NCBI GenBank assembly: GCA_037974965.1
Contig: JBBPFI010000010.1
Location: 124,001 to 188,000 of the forward strand
Length of the DNA: 64,000 nt
Direction: 5' to 3'
DNA from: Dacryopinax spathularia
Lineage: Eukaryota > Basidiomycota > Dacrymycetes > Dacrymycetales > Dacrymycetaceae
The position numbers and the translations under genes are program-made. The notes beneath the pieces are model-generated. The model ran no database searches. It was not told the DNA's origin and saw only the letters and a program-made list of their open reading frames with translations. Positions 23,125-34,292 of this stretch are shown here, piece by piece. Each line of letters opens with the position of its first letter. The stretch's first letter is position 1.

Positions 23125-24797
23125 CGGTGTGAAGACCTCTTCCGAGTGTGCAGACGCCAGAACGGCTGGTCGACAGCGGGGCACGACACGAGGTGTGGAC
23201 CGTTGAACGAGTTTGAAATGGGGGTAGATGGCAGACGAGGGGGAAGGAGGACTAAATAGTGACCCACGTCACCGGTCGGCGATTGTGAATGGACAGCGCA
23301 ACAGTCGGGCGGTACAGGAGGTTGTCGAATCGCGTAGTGTTGGTGTGGCAAACGGGCGAGGTAGACCACGGACTTGTATGCGCGTGCGTAGAAGAAGAAG
23401 AAGCAGTGGTAGGATGGAGAAGAAGAGGGTGTTATTGGAGTAGATCGGAATACGGAGGTAGACGTGGAAGGGAGGCGAAGTGTCCGGGATAGGGGCGAGA
23501 TGGGCGGTGGGCGGTGAGAGAAGACGGCGATGACAGAAGGCGGTGGTGGTGGGCAGCGAGGGAAGGCGGGAAGGGGGGCGCAATGGGGATGAACGACGAC
23601 GCCTCGGGCGAAGGACGGGGAATTATGGTCACCCCAAATCAGGGACGACGGACGGGGGGCCCGTGGATGGTCGGTGCCAACGAACTGCTACTCTCCCTCT
23701 CCCTCCCTCAGTGTTACCCGCTGTTCGGTCGTTCCAACTCGGGCCTTCGGGCGGAGTTTGGCCAACTTCAGCAGCCACTTCGGCTTAGATTCGCAGCCAA
23801 CCCAACCCAACACGCACACAACCGTACTCGTCGACTTTATTCTCGGCGTTGAGGGCAATTTAGAGTCATTCACTCGCTGATTTTGCGGGGCACAAAGTGG
23901 GACCCCCGCTGGCTATGGCCTTGAGCGAACCCCCCGGGGGACCCACACAACAAGTCGGGTGACCGCCCCTCGGTGGGTTGGGGGTCTCAGTGGAGCCCAG
24001 CTGACGTGAGCGGCTCGCATTCCCCCACCTCACACCGGGGGTCGTATTTGTGTCTGAGACTTGCCGTTTCTCTTTGGGCTGGCCTGCAGCAACACACAGG
24101 GACCGACTCAACAACCTTCCCTTCCGCGTCGATCATCGTCCTTGGCCCTGATCATCACGTTAACCGGTGATTCGGATACCATTTGGCTCTCGGCCGCCGA
24201 CACCGCAGAAGAAACAGCGCCCTTTGGCAACCCTTCCTTTGTCCTTTCCTCCAATTTACGCCCAAGTGGAATGAACAGAGACGACGTGAGAGAGAAATGA
24301 TTACACTTTGCGACACCTTACTTAAGTACATAGTCGTGTTCGGGGAGATCCCGTGAGCAATATTGCCATGTGCCACTTTTTAACCCGCGTGCTCGTCCGA
24401 AATGGAAGACATTTCCCATCGGGCTCTTTCGGGTTGGTCCCCTTCACATTTACCCCGCGTTCTCCGAGGACCCACCCCGCAGTGGCGGTGGAATGCTCCC
24501 TTCCCCTATTACCTCCGTCCAATTGCAAATCAATTCAGTCGGGCTCCATCATCGCTTCCTTTCTCTGCGGGGGTTTGATATGGACACGCTCGATCCTTTA
24601 AATAATGGGTAACTCAATCCTTACAATAAGCACGCAAATAAGGAAATGTTGTTGTTGGATCACTGAAAGCGGGATTAGTTCTCAAAGCTTTGATACAGTC
24701 AATCCTAGAATCTGATACAAAGGCGCTGGCAGCTGTCCATTGACAGCAGCATAAATCCATGCCGCATCAACCTTCTCGGCGCCCCAACGCCTCGGAC
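23125..24797. other. 1.7 kb gene-free region upstream of the transcription factor
   Basis: This is the longest stretch without a supported gene in the left half. It contains a pyrimidine/purine-biased tract (about 23370-23600), GC-rich inverted bits such as CCCCCCGGGGG near 23932, and no coherent coding signal on either strand. It probably holds the promoter and long 5' leader of the Zn2Cys6 factor plus the 3' end of DUS3. No transposon ends were recognised. Confidence 0.5.
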
Positions 24798-27556
24798 TTA
24801 CCCGTTACCTTCTTCCGATGTACTGTTGCTGCGATGTTTCGGCTGAAAATCCCAGTTTTCTGGCGGCGGTCCAAGGAACATGCTGCTGATTTCAACCCAC
24901 TTCTTGCTGTCCGAGCTCGCAAGCAAGGTCTCTGTCGAACCACCTCTATTGTTAGCGTGCATCCTGTCCAATCTTCGCGCTGCTTGGCGCAGAGAGGGCA
25001 GAGGCGAGAGGCGAGACACTACTCACCGAGTTCATCGCGCCCTCGGTATGCTGGGGCTCTCTCGTTCAGTGCCCCAATGGGCCTTTCTAGTAGGCCTAGT
25101 GGGATATATCTATGTTGGAATGACAACGCCTCGCACACGTATCGTCGAGTGGTGTTAACGCCCTAACGATGGCGCACAGGTGCGTCAGAAACATGTGTCG
25201 CATACCCATGTACACGGATTGCTCTCACCGCCGTGTCCGTACCCTGCACATCACCTTCAGCCACCCTGCCCCACTCGTGTGTACAAAGTCATGAAATACG
25301 TACCCAATGTGTTAGGCCGTACTCGCAAAGTTTTCGAATGATGTCAAGGCGTTCTCTAGAGCTGATGTCCCATTCCCGATGCTCTTTGATCTCCGTGCTA
25401 CAGAACTGCTTAAGCCCTCAGCATCGCGACTAATAAAATGGTCCTACAATATCCAAGGCTTGATCAACGCGCCCCGTGCGACCATTACACCGTCCACGCC
25501 GCTGGTTTCTACGCAGTCCCAGTACCCTTGTGAAGAATATGCATCGCCACCACCGAAGATCGGCATAGGAGAAACTAGATAGCAGAGATTAGCATGCCGA
25601 CGAGTTCTTCCAAGCAGACGGCCCACCTCCTGCCTCGGCTTCTGAAGCCCGGAGGACGTCGACACACTGTTTGATGTAGTGCCAGTCTGCTAGCTTCGTG
25701 TAGCGCTGCTGGCGCGTGCGACCGTGAATCTGGGAATGATGTCAGGCGCAGCGTGCTGCCGTCCCTGTTGCCCAATGCATACCGTCACCGCGCCGACGCC
25801 CCATTCGTGCAAACGGGGCATGAGACGATGCGCTGTATTGCGCCCATCCTTCACACCGGTCCTGATCTTGATGGTTACGGGAATATCACCCAACACCCGA
25901 TTCATTCCCGTCACCATTTTGCCGAGCTTGTTGGGAAGGTCTAGCACTATGTCCATGGCTGTAAGACCTGCACACGTGGCAAGGTGAAGACGGGACGTAC
26001 GCGCAGAGCCAGCCCCGTTTTTGTAGACCATATCGATAGGGCAGCCGCAATTGAGGTCCATAAAGTCGATATTCGGGCATTCCTTCGCAATGACCTCAGC
26101 TGCAGGAACTACTGTGGACGGTTTATTGCCAGCAAGTTGATTGCCGAATATACGCTCTGATGGATGCCGCCTGACCAAGGACCACTCTTCTCTCGACGCA
26201 TTCAGGAAAGAGGCCGCCAGACCCATTTCACCACAAGTGATGTCCGCACCGTAGTCGACACAAATCCGGCGAAAAGGCTGGGACTCGTCAGCAAACCGTA
26301 GGAAACAGATGATTGAGATGTCGATCGCACAAGGTTGCCTACTGTAGTCAGGGGAGCGAGGTCTGATTAACGGGGTAAGGGCGGGGTGAGATCCTCCATC
26401 AGAGTCAACGTACAAGTCAGACCCTTCCAATGGAGGCGCGGCTTTTCCACGGGTCGTAGGGGCACATCTGGCGTGTCATCCGACTCCTCGTATGGTCTGG
26501 CCTGTCGCTCAGGGATGCTGCGCTCCTGCTCTTGAGAAGGCTGATCGCGTTTTGTCTCCCTGTCTTCTAGAGCACAGTCCTCCGCGGATAGAACCGTCTT
26601 GTCGGCGGTAACCTCCGCATCAGGAGCCCTCGGGGCGTCCTCACGCAGAGTTGACAGGTACCTTAGGTATTCATCTGACTTCGGTGTAGGATACTGCTCG
26701 GCAGAAGTCGGAGGGGCGAGCACAGACTGAAAAGCACAGACTGACCTTCCGAGTTCGCAAGTCCTTCAATAGGCCGGGGCTTGTCAAGCGGTTGAGTTCT
26801 TGGTACTTGACCTTGGCAATTTCTGCTTGTTCAGCATCGTACACCATACGCAGTCCAACGCCCAAAGGGTCTTCTTCTCCTTCGGGGACCGGCTCAGAGT
26901 GGTCTGCCAAGAATCGGCATTTAAAGGCATATCGGCAGTCCCCAAGTTCACGGAACTCTGGACAGTGTATACCATCTCGAATACTGGAGCCTTCAGGGGC
27001 CTCCGCCGGTATGGCCACAAAGGGGGAATGCGTGAGCAACTCCTCCTTGTGGGGTATTCGAATATCCGGTAGTTTGGTGGCTAGATAGGTTTTCAAGTCA
27101 TGCGAAAATTTGCACCTTCAGCAGAAATGAGGTTGGACGAAGCACTGGGTTTCCATCAAAAACACTGACTCTGGTTTATCGCACTTGAGGCCACGGCCCG
27201 CATTCCAGCACAAATTGATCTCATCATGGGTTTTCTTGAACCTCCGGTTTTTGTTTTGTCCACGCTTCGCCTTGCGCTCTTCTCGAGCTAACTTACGTTT
27301 TTGCGATCCATTCAGCTTAGGTTTCTTCGACTCTGGTTCGCCGTCTGGATCATCGCCTGCATCCCTCTTGTTTGAATCACTCCTTTCCGTCGCCAATGGA
27401 TTGGTTTTTCCTTCCGCCGCGTCGTCGTCTACAATTTCGACAGCTTCCTTTGAAATCAGGTACCTTATTGTCACGCACATCAGTATCATACCAGAACCGC
27501 TGTGGAATAGCATACTGCGCCTTTACAGGCGCTGTTCCTGGTGGCAAGCCCGTCAT
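24798..27556 (-). CDS. DUS3: tRNA-dihydrouridine(47) synthase (DUS3)
   Basis: This is an FMN enzyme that reduces U47 of tRNA (and some mRNA sites). The ATG at 27556 gives [14 protein letters not shown], joined by an intron to [15 protein letters not shown] Lys-rich segment and two CCCH-type zinc-finger regions follow: [19 protein letters not shown] and [19 protein letters not shown], as in DUS3. The TIM-barrel catalytic part has [37 protein letters not shown] (the catalytic Cys in NCGCP), VTIKIRTGV and [16 protein letters not shown]. The C-terminal helical domain ends in [13 protein letters not shown], then [20 protein letters not shown] just before the stop at 24798. It has many short introns, and the order of domains and the ends match the family. 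Confidence 0.92.
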
Positions 27557-28305
27557 TGTCTCTGGTGAATACGACGCCCCGGCAAGGTGAAAGTACAACC
27601 TCGAAGGCCAGCTTTCGCAAACCAACACCGTCCCTGATGACATAATTGGACGAGTACAGCCGAGGTCGTTATCGCCGAACACGAACCACGCTCGGTTCGG
27701 AGCTGGCACGGTGGGTCCTCAAGACTCGAGAAGCATCGGATATTGCCAGCTCGACTGTGGCACTGACATTTCCTCCCCTCAGCCATCCTTCTCATCTGGC
27801 GTCAGCGTTGTAAGCCCGTCACATGTAGGAGGGATGGCGGAGGTGACGCGATGGGCAAGGTTCTCCTCACCACGGAACTGAGGCATGAGGTGCAAGCGGG
27901 GAGTTGTCGGTTCTACCCATGTCTTCGGATTCACCACACCGCTTCTCGGGTGGGAAGATGTCAAAAAGGCGAGATGGTCTTATTATCACGGGCATGAGGA
28001 CGACTCGTGCAGACAGGTCCCGGCATGACTGACGGCCAGCAGCGCGACTACGTGATTACCGCTGCTTGCCTTGTGCTGCGCGTAGCGCGTATCAAATCAC
28101 TTCCCTCAAAGTCCTCAGCTGAGTCCCGAAAAGCGAAGAGGAACGGCCTTTCCATCCCACACCATCGATACAATGCCCTATCGGTAGGCTTCCGTCTATA
28201 CACATTTGGTTGGCTGCCAATGAACGTCCTGCGCCACATATCGTACAATGGTTTGAGCTATACCAAGTATGTTCACGTCTCCATGTCATCCGACTGTCGC
28301 TGCCA
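27557..28305. other. Spacer between DUS3 and the SUZ-domain gene
   Basis: About 0.75 kb lies upstream of DUS3 and downstream of the SUZ gene stop. Open frames here (for example 27779-27964 minus and 28007-28510 plus) show no domain and are probably chance. No repeat or RNA gene is seen. Confidence 0.5.
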
Positions 28306-29092
28306 TCACGCGAGCTTGGACTCTTGGCTTGACGGCGGTGGTGTCTCGGCGCGCGGCGAGACTGGCGGAGTGGAAATGCTTTGCGTCTCACTTCCACTCG
28401 GCCTCCCTCGCGGTGCAACCTGGCTCCGCTTGTTCCCAAATCCGCGGCTGGAGCTCAAAGACGGTCCTCGTGGCTGTCGTATGACGATATCAGGTTGTTT
28501 ATCGCTTTGATTGGCCGCAACCTTCGTGCGAGGCGTTGTCTCTGCCGTAAGACTGGCAGTCTTCTGCACAGCTGCTTCTGAGGATCTCCAAGTTCCCAAA
28601 GCGGACGGATTGATGGAGGTCTCTCCAGAACGAGATGCGAAGATGCGCTCTCGAGCGGCCTTGTACTCCGCCTCCCTTTCCGCCAGACTCTTCTGAGGCG
28701 CATTAGGTGTCGTAGATCTCGGCGATGCGCTCTGCGGTCGCTTGAGGATTTTCAGAGACGGTGCGAATGCAGTAGGTGGGGGTGCTGGGGTGTTCCCGCT
28801 CGATATGACGATCTGTGGCATAGGAGCCTTAGAATTGCTGGGAGACGTTATATAGACGATCAGTGCGCGAGCTTATGCAGCACGTACGCTTCCTCCCATA
28901 TCTGCTTATCGTCCTTGTCCTCTTCGGCAGTCGGTGTATCCCAGTCATCGGGTACCGTATATGCCCGCTGCGAGCGTCGTGGTCCTACTCCAGGGATCGG
29001 CTGTTAGCCGTCATCAGCGAAATCGCCAGTGGCTATATGGGCCGATTATGTACATTACTCCATTTTCCGAGATGTTGAGAGCCTCCACTCAT
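28306..29092 (-). CDS. SUZ-domain RNA-binding protein
   Basis: This is a small basic protein of three exons. The ATG at 29092 gives MSGGSQHLGKWSN; an intron (54 nt, ending in GGCTAACAG) leads in phase to PIPGVGPRRSQRAYTVPDDW and TAEEDKDDKQIWEEA; a second intron leads to NSKAPMPQIVISSG. The SUZ motif is ILKRPQSASPRSTTPNA followed by KSLAEREAEYKAARERIFAS, the hallmark of a short RNA-binding domain found in poly(A)- and ribosome-associated proteins. The C-terminus is Ser/Pro/Arg-rich and disordered (GFGNKRSQVAPRGRPSG). A general role in mRNA binding is known for the domain; the specific role here is unknown. It diverges from HMG-CoA lyase over 272 bp. Confidence 0.82.
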
Positions 29093-29364
29093 TACAGTCG
29101 AAGAGCATATACTCCTCACAGAGTCAGATGACGCCTCTGAATAACAACACCACCAGGTAGAGTTCGACTGAAGTATATGGCTTTGAAGCAGGCACGATGT
29201 CCCACTCAGCGTGCCACGGCCTCACTGCCAGTCTCAGGGTCCTCACGATCAACTTGAATAGGGCTTCCCCTCAACCGTCAGGCGTCCGAATCCACGTAAC
29301 GTCGCAAACATCTATTGTCGGAAAACCATTAGGCGCTGCTATATCTCGATTGCTCTCGGTGCAT

Positions 29365-30738
29365 ATGCTATCATCGCGGCAACCCTTATGGCTCAAGGCC
29401 CATAGCGGGTACCGTCTGTTCTCCACGGTGCCCACCCGTCTTGCGGCGAGCACATGGGTGAAGATTGTCGAGGTGGGACCACGAGACGGTCTCCAGAACG
29501 AGTCTTCGCCGGTTTCCGTTGATACTAAGGTGCAGCTCATAGATCGGCTCTCTCGTACGGGGCTGCGATCTATCGAGTCTGGAAGCTTCGTCTCACCGAA
29601 ATGGGTGCCCCAGGTCATTCCCATGTCGTATTACTGTCACAGTCCCCGGGCTAATGGGCGAGTATGCGTCTTTCCAGATGGCCGGCACGCCCGAAGTCCT
29701 TCGTAGGATCCGGAAGGAGCCCGGAATATCTTATCCCGTGCTCGTGCCGAACATGAAGGGCTTTGAGGCTCTTGAAACTATGCTGCAGGATGCCTCTGCA
29801 CACCCGCTGACCGACGAGATCGCCATATTCACCGCCGCGAGCGAAACGTTCAACATGAAGAACATCAATTGTACTATCGCAGAATCCCTGGATCGATTTG
29901 CTCCGGTTGTTGAACGAGCTTCCAAGCTGGGTCTTCGTATACGTGGCTACGTCTCTACGGTGGTTGTTTGTCCCTATGAAGGAAGGATTGACCCCGAAAA
30001 GGTCGCAGGCTACGTCTCTCGAACTGTCCCCACTGCTGACAGTTTTGCTATAGGTGAAGGATGTGACAAAGAAGTTATTAGAGATGGGATGCTATGAGGT
30101 ATGAGGCTCAAACATGCTTTCGAAACGGCTTAATGGCGCAGGTGTCACTTGGGGATACGATCGGGGCAGCCACGCCCCGATCAATGGAGAAATTGCTAAA
30201 CTGCGTTGCAGCATCCATTCCGATCCATCTGCTAGCGGTGAGCTAACGTGCTGGTCTGCTCTTGGCCATCATACTCAAATTGCCGTCTTCCGCTAGGCCC
30301 ACGTAAGCAGCTCTTCAGAGAATGACTCGCCTCTCAAATGATGATAGAATCACGATACATACGCAATGGCCATAGCCAATGTTCTCACGGCCCTAAAGGT
30401 GCGTACAGACGTACCATGAGCTGCATGTCACTGAGGTATGCCAGATGGGCGTCAGAACGGTGGACAGCTCCGTCGCAGGTCTGGGAGGTTGTCCGTATGC
30501 CCCGGGCGCGACAGGAAACGTGGCAACAGAGGTCCGCGTAAAGCCTGGTCTGCTCAACAAAGAGGCTGACATAGAACGCCCTAAGGACTTGGTATATGCC
30601 TTGCAAGAAGAAGGCTATGAGACGGGTGTGAACTTGGATGAATTGAGTTCAATTGGTGGGTGGATCTCTAACGTCCTAGGAAGGCAGAACAGCAGCAGAG
30701 TGGGCAAGGCATGGCTGGCCCGAAAAGCACGACTTTAA
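29365..30738 (+). CDS. Hydroxymethylglutaryl-CoA lyase (mitochondrial)
   Basis: This enzyme cleaves HMG-CoA to acetyl-CoA and acetoacetate, the last step of leucine catabolism. The ATG at 29365 opens a mitochondrial-type presequence ([20 protein letters not shown]); an in-frame upstream ATG at 29197 is less likely. The DRE-TIM barrel is complete: [15 protein letters not shown] with substrate- and metal-binding Arg/Asp, [52 protein letters not shown], then AHNHDTY with the two metal-ligand His residues, and the catalytic-Cys loop [19 protein letters not shown]. The residues AH come from a 6-nt exon at 30297-30302 flanked by introns of 59 and 45 nt. The stop is at 30738. It is convergent with the EST1-like gene. 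Confidence 0.93.
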
Positions 30739-30891
30739 GACTCATTTTTCTGATAAGATTCGACCCTCGTGTTTGTACTATACCCATGAATTGTGTACGC
30801 TTATGTCATGGGAGCGCTTGCCCGGGCACGGTGGACTGTATCGCAAATCAGTTGGTTGAGCGTAAATTTCGCCGAAGGGGCTGCCGCGTCA

Positions 30892-33290
30892 TCATGAAGC
30901 TCGGTACCGTGAGAAGTCGATCGCCATCGGTGGCCGCGGGGATGGGGCATGCGAAGGCAATGAGGTGGATTGCCCGACGATCGGACCAGTCGGACCAGGT
31001 AGCGGTCCAGACCAGATGTTCGCTCCAAAGAGGACCGGAGGTTGAGAAGTACGGGGAGGGTCCTTCGCCGACCAGGCACCCGAGTTGGGGACGGCCTTGG
31101 GTATACCCTTGGGTGTGGATGGTTCACCTGGACCCAACGCTTGCAACAGCAGATCCTCGGCAGTAGGGCGTTCCCTCCCACCAGCAGTATGTGGGAACAG
31201 TACGATGTCCGCATCGTCGTCTTCGTCGTCTGTGAGCGCCTCTGACTGTAAAGCAACGCGCATGGCCATATTGACTGGGTCTTCCGAGGTGGTAGTGCTA
31301 ACATTGTCTGCTTTGTCCGAGTCCGCGAGGCTGGAATCGGCTGCGTCATCCAGACCTGTTCTGGCCGTTCTTTCTGCGCCGGTCAATATGGCAGCGGTTG
31401 ATGGTCCGGTTGGCATTCCCTAACGAGGTATCAACGTTAAGTTGCATGTGACAAAATGGAAGCACGGCAAACCTGGGTTCGCGCTAAGATGGCCGACGCG
31501 TCAAGCAACATGTCTGCTATTCGCATCATATGTTCCAGATTCGGATGGTCGTCATCGCCAAGGCCAGAATGGAGATCGTCAAGGGCTTCTTTGCCGTCAG
31601 AGAGTGGGAGGAAGCCTGCTGACATGACGTCTTCTTCGAGCGTGTGAGGGGAGGTTGGCAATACATCCTGTGGGAAAGTAGACGAAAGTGCGGTGACGAA
31701 AGCCGTATAAGTCCTCCAGAGAATAGATGATTCGGATATGGCATCTACTCCAGAGAGCAAGGGATAGGTCGCATCTCCAAAACGCATACGCATCCATCTG
31801 CTGGACAATCTGAGAGATGGGAGAATCCGGCGCAACACGGCAGAGATGCGCAACGGCGGAGGCGCATCAAGACCTCCTGCGAGGACCTGGGCTAATTCGC
31901 GCTCGCCGACTTTGAAGAATGCATTGACAAGAACGGTTGCATGCTTGTAGATAAGTGTCGCGGTTTCTACACTCTCGGGTTGTCGTCTAGATTCCGATTG
32001 GGAGGCTCCCATGTGGTCGGAGTGTCGCTCAGCACGCCAAAGGGCACCGAAAGTCATGAGCAGGAGCATAGAATTGACCTCATGCGTCAACAAGCGCTCC
32101 GAAAGCATATGCGGAACCACAGCTTCGATGTTTTCGCGCAGCTTTTGGGACGTTGCTCGACTAGTCACATTTTAGCCTCGTACTGATGATGCTGGCAAGA
32201 CCAAAAAGATCACCTGTTCCTCGCCCATAATGCATGGAGAGTTACAACATCCTGCTTGAAGCTCTCGAGGGTTGTTGAGTGATTCGACGTTCCCGGTGAT
32301 GCCAGCTTGTCTTCTGCGGACGTACGCTTGAAAGTCTGTATAGCCTTTGCGAACAAATTCTCCAGATTTTCCTCCACAGTCCCAAAGGGATGTTTGGCAC
32401 AAGCCGCTCGGTAATAGTAGTACAGAGCAGTGTAAGTATCGGCTTGGTGCATCGCCAGAATGGCTAGCTGATTGAACGGGGTCCCTGAAGACAGTGTCAT
32501 AGGCATGCGTAGCGGGGCAGGAACGACTCCTACCATTTTCCGGAGCCAGTAGAAAGGCTGCACGATAGCAGTTTTCGCTTGCAGCGAACGCACGAGGAGA
32601 AGATGGATTGGGAGTCACGGTTCCAGAACGATTCTTCGCCTTTTTGGGTATGGTCACGAGCTCATTCAACTGACGGTAACGGGCGAGGTCACCGAGGTAG
32701 ATTACCGATCGCTGGAGCATGTCGATTTTCTGGCGTCTTTCTTCATTTGAATAAGCGGCAGAAGAAGCCGGAACTGCTGGAACATAGGAGTCGCCGTCGG
32801 CCGGTGCGGCTTCAGAAATGCCTGCCCTCGAAAGCACGGACATTGTATGCTCTAGTCCGTACGTACGGATAAAGCGCAAACTGAAATTCAACCAGAATTT
32901 CTCCTCCTCTACCAGGAACCCCCGGAAATCGTGGGCAACCTTGCGTAATTCGACCGGCCCATGAGAGGAACGTCGCGAAGAACTCCTCATCTCGGAACGA
33001 TCCGCTGAGATGGAGCGTTCTATACCCTGGATGCGCGTGCGGTAGGCATTGATGACTGCATGGGAAGTGTCCGACCACAGAAGTTGCTGCGCCATATCAG
33101 CGCGGGTATCCTGGAATATGAGCCGAACATAATGGTCTCGTAACCTGTCCGAGAGTTAGACGACGCAGACTCCAAGTCGAGTTGATTCGTACCTTTGCCG
33201 CAACAGCTCAACCGGGCGGTCCCAGGGTGCCGAGGTCTTCAAGGCCTTCTTGAGGTCAAGGCCGATCCCCTTTGCCTCCCTTTGTAGCAT
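30892..33290 (-). CDS. EST1/SMG7-like TPR and DNA/RNA-binding protein
   Basis: The start is taken at 33290 (MLQREAKGIGLDLKKALK) and the stop at 30892. The N-terminal 14-3-3-like/TPR half includes LRKVAHDFRGFLVEEEKFWL, SVIYLGDLARYRQLNEL and, downstream, YNQLAILAMHQADTYTALYY followed by YRAACAKHPFGTVEENLENL. These are the signature helices of the Est1 DNA/RNA-binding domain shared by telomerase subunit EST1, EBS1 and the nonsense-mediated-decay factors SMG5-7. A long helical middle region and an acidic, Ser/Pro-rich tail (LTDDEDDDADIVLFPH) follow. No PIN nuclease domain is present, so it is SMG7/EBS1-like rather than SMG6. Whether it acts in NMD, telomeres or both cannot be told. The N-terminal exon could be incomplete. 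Confidence 0.8.
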
Positions 33291-34292
33291 GTTGGCCCGC
33301 ACCGCTGCAAAAGGATAATAGGCCGGCGGCGTACCTCAGAATAGCCGACGGATCCGAGCTTGCAGGCACGGCCATGCCTGGGAACTTCGGGAGGAAGCGC
33401 GTAGAATTACCGCGGACGGGGACTTGGCTATTCCATGTGGAAAGCAGGACAAAGCTAAGACGCTAGGTGTTGTTGACCAAGCACGCCTCCCCTATGTCAG
33501 AGCAGCTTGCTTCGAAAGCGCTCTGGGCGATGAGGGAATATGGTCGGTTGAGGATTTGACCAATGTTTGACTCAATCCTGTCCGTGAATCTTTCTTTCGT
33601 TCCCGGGCGTTTCTGTGAGCGGGTGGCGGTGAAGGGGCAAGCGGCGTGAAATCAAAAATAGGTTCCGAGCTGGGGGGCGGGATGGAACGACGAGGGATAT
33701 CAATGCGCGACTGCCATGTCCGAAAGTACGCGTCAAATAAATGGTTCCGGGACGCGCCCGAAAGTGATAGGGTCTCAGCCATCGGTGAGAGAAAAGGAAG
33801 GATGGCGCGTCCGGATTGGGCCGGTGATGAACGCCCTATCGCGCCGGAGCAGGGGACGAGCCGCGCTGATGATGATGGGGGAGCCGGGAAGGGAGGGGGC
33901 GCGCGCGTGTAATGTGTGTGAGAGAGTGAGGTACAAGTGTGTCTGAAAGCCGGGCGCGAACGCAAGAGAGCTGTCCCAACCGATCTCAGCCCTCCCAATC
34001 GCGCTCAACCCTCCTTCCACATTAATCGGTAGCTTCAAAAGGTCTCACTCATAGTAACGGACCAGCCGCCGCAAACCACGAGACAAAAACCTTTCCTTCA
34101 CAATCCCCAAAACCCCCGCCAACGCGCACGTTCCAAAGGTCCGCCCCCCTCCCATCCAACACCCCTCCTGTCCGGCACGCCTCTTACTTGTTCCATCACC
34201 TTATAGTCTTTCGTCGAACAGCTGTCCAGTCGCCTGCTCCTCTTGCTTTCACTCCCGCCTCAGCGCTATCCTTCCTATACCTCCATCTCACA
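33291..34292. other. Divergent promoter region, EST1-like / UGDH, with a possible small ORF
   Basis: This 1 kb GC-rich region lies between divergent genes. It contains a minus-strand ATG-started frame of 96 codons (33492-33782, MAETLSLSGASRNHLFDAYF) that is Pro/Ser-rich at its end and has no recognised domain. It could be an upstream ORF, a small gene or chance. A pyrimidine-rich stretch of C-runs precedes the UGDH start, as is common for highly expressed fungal promoters. Confidence 0.45.

Noticed and set aside
28007-28510. 167-codon plus-strand frame
   Set aside because: It is antisense to the SUZ-domain gene over its second half and has no recognisable content.
29197-29364. Upstream in-frame ATG of HMG-CoA lyase at 29197
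   Set aside because: The ATG at 29365 gives a typical mitochondrial presequence of normal length; the extension adds unlikely sequence and falls in the divergent promoter.
33240-33410. An upstream exon for the EST1-like gene starting MAVPASSDPSAILR
   Set aside because: The donor and acceptor available would join it out of frame with the MLQREAKG exon, so the start at 33290 was kept.
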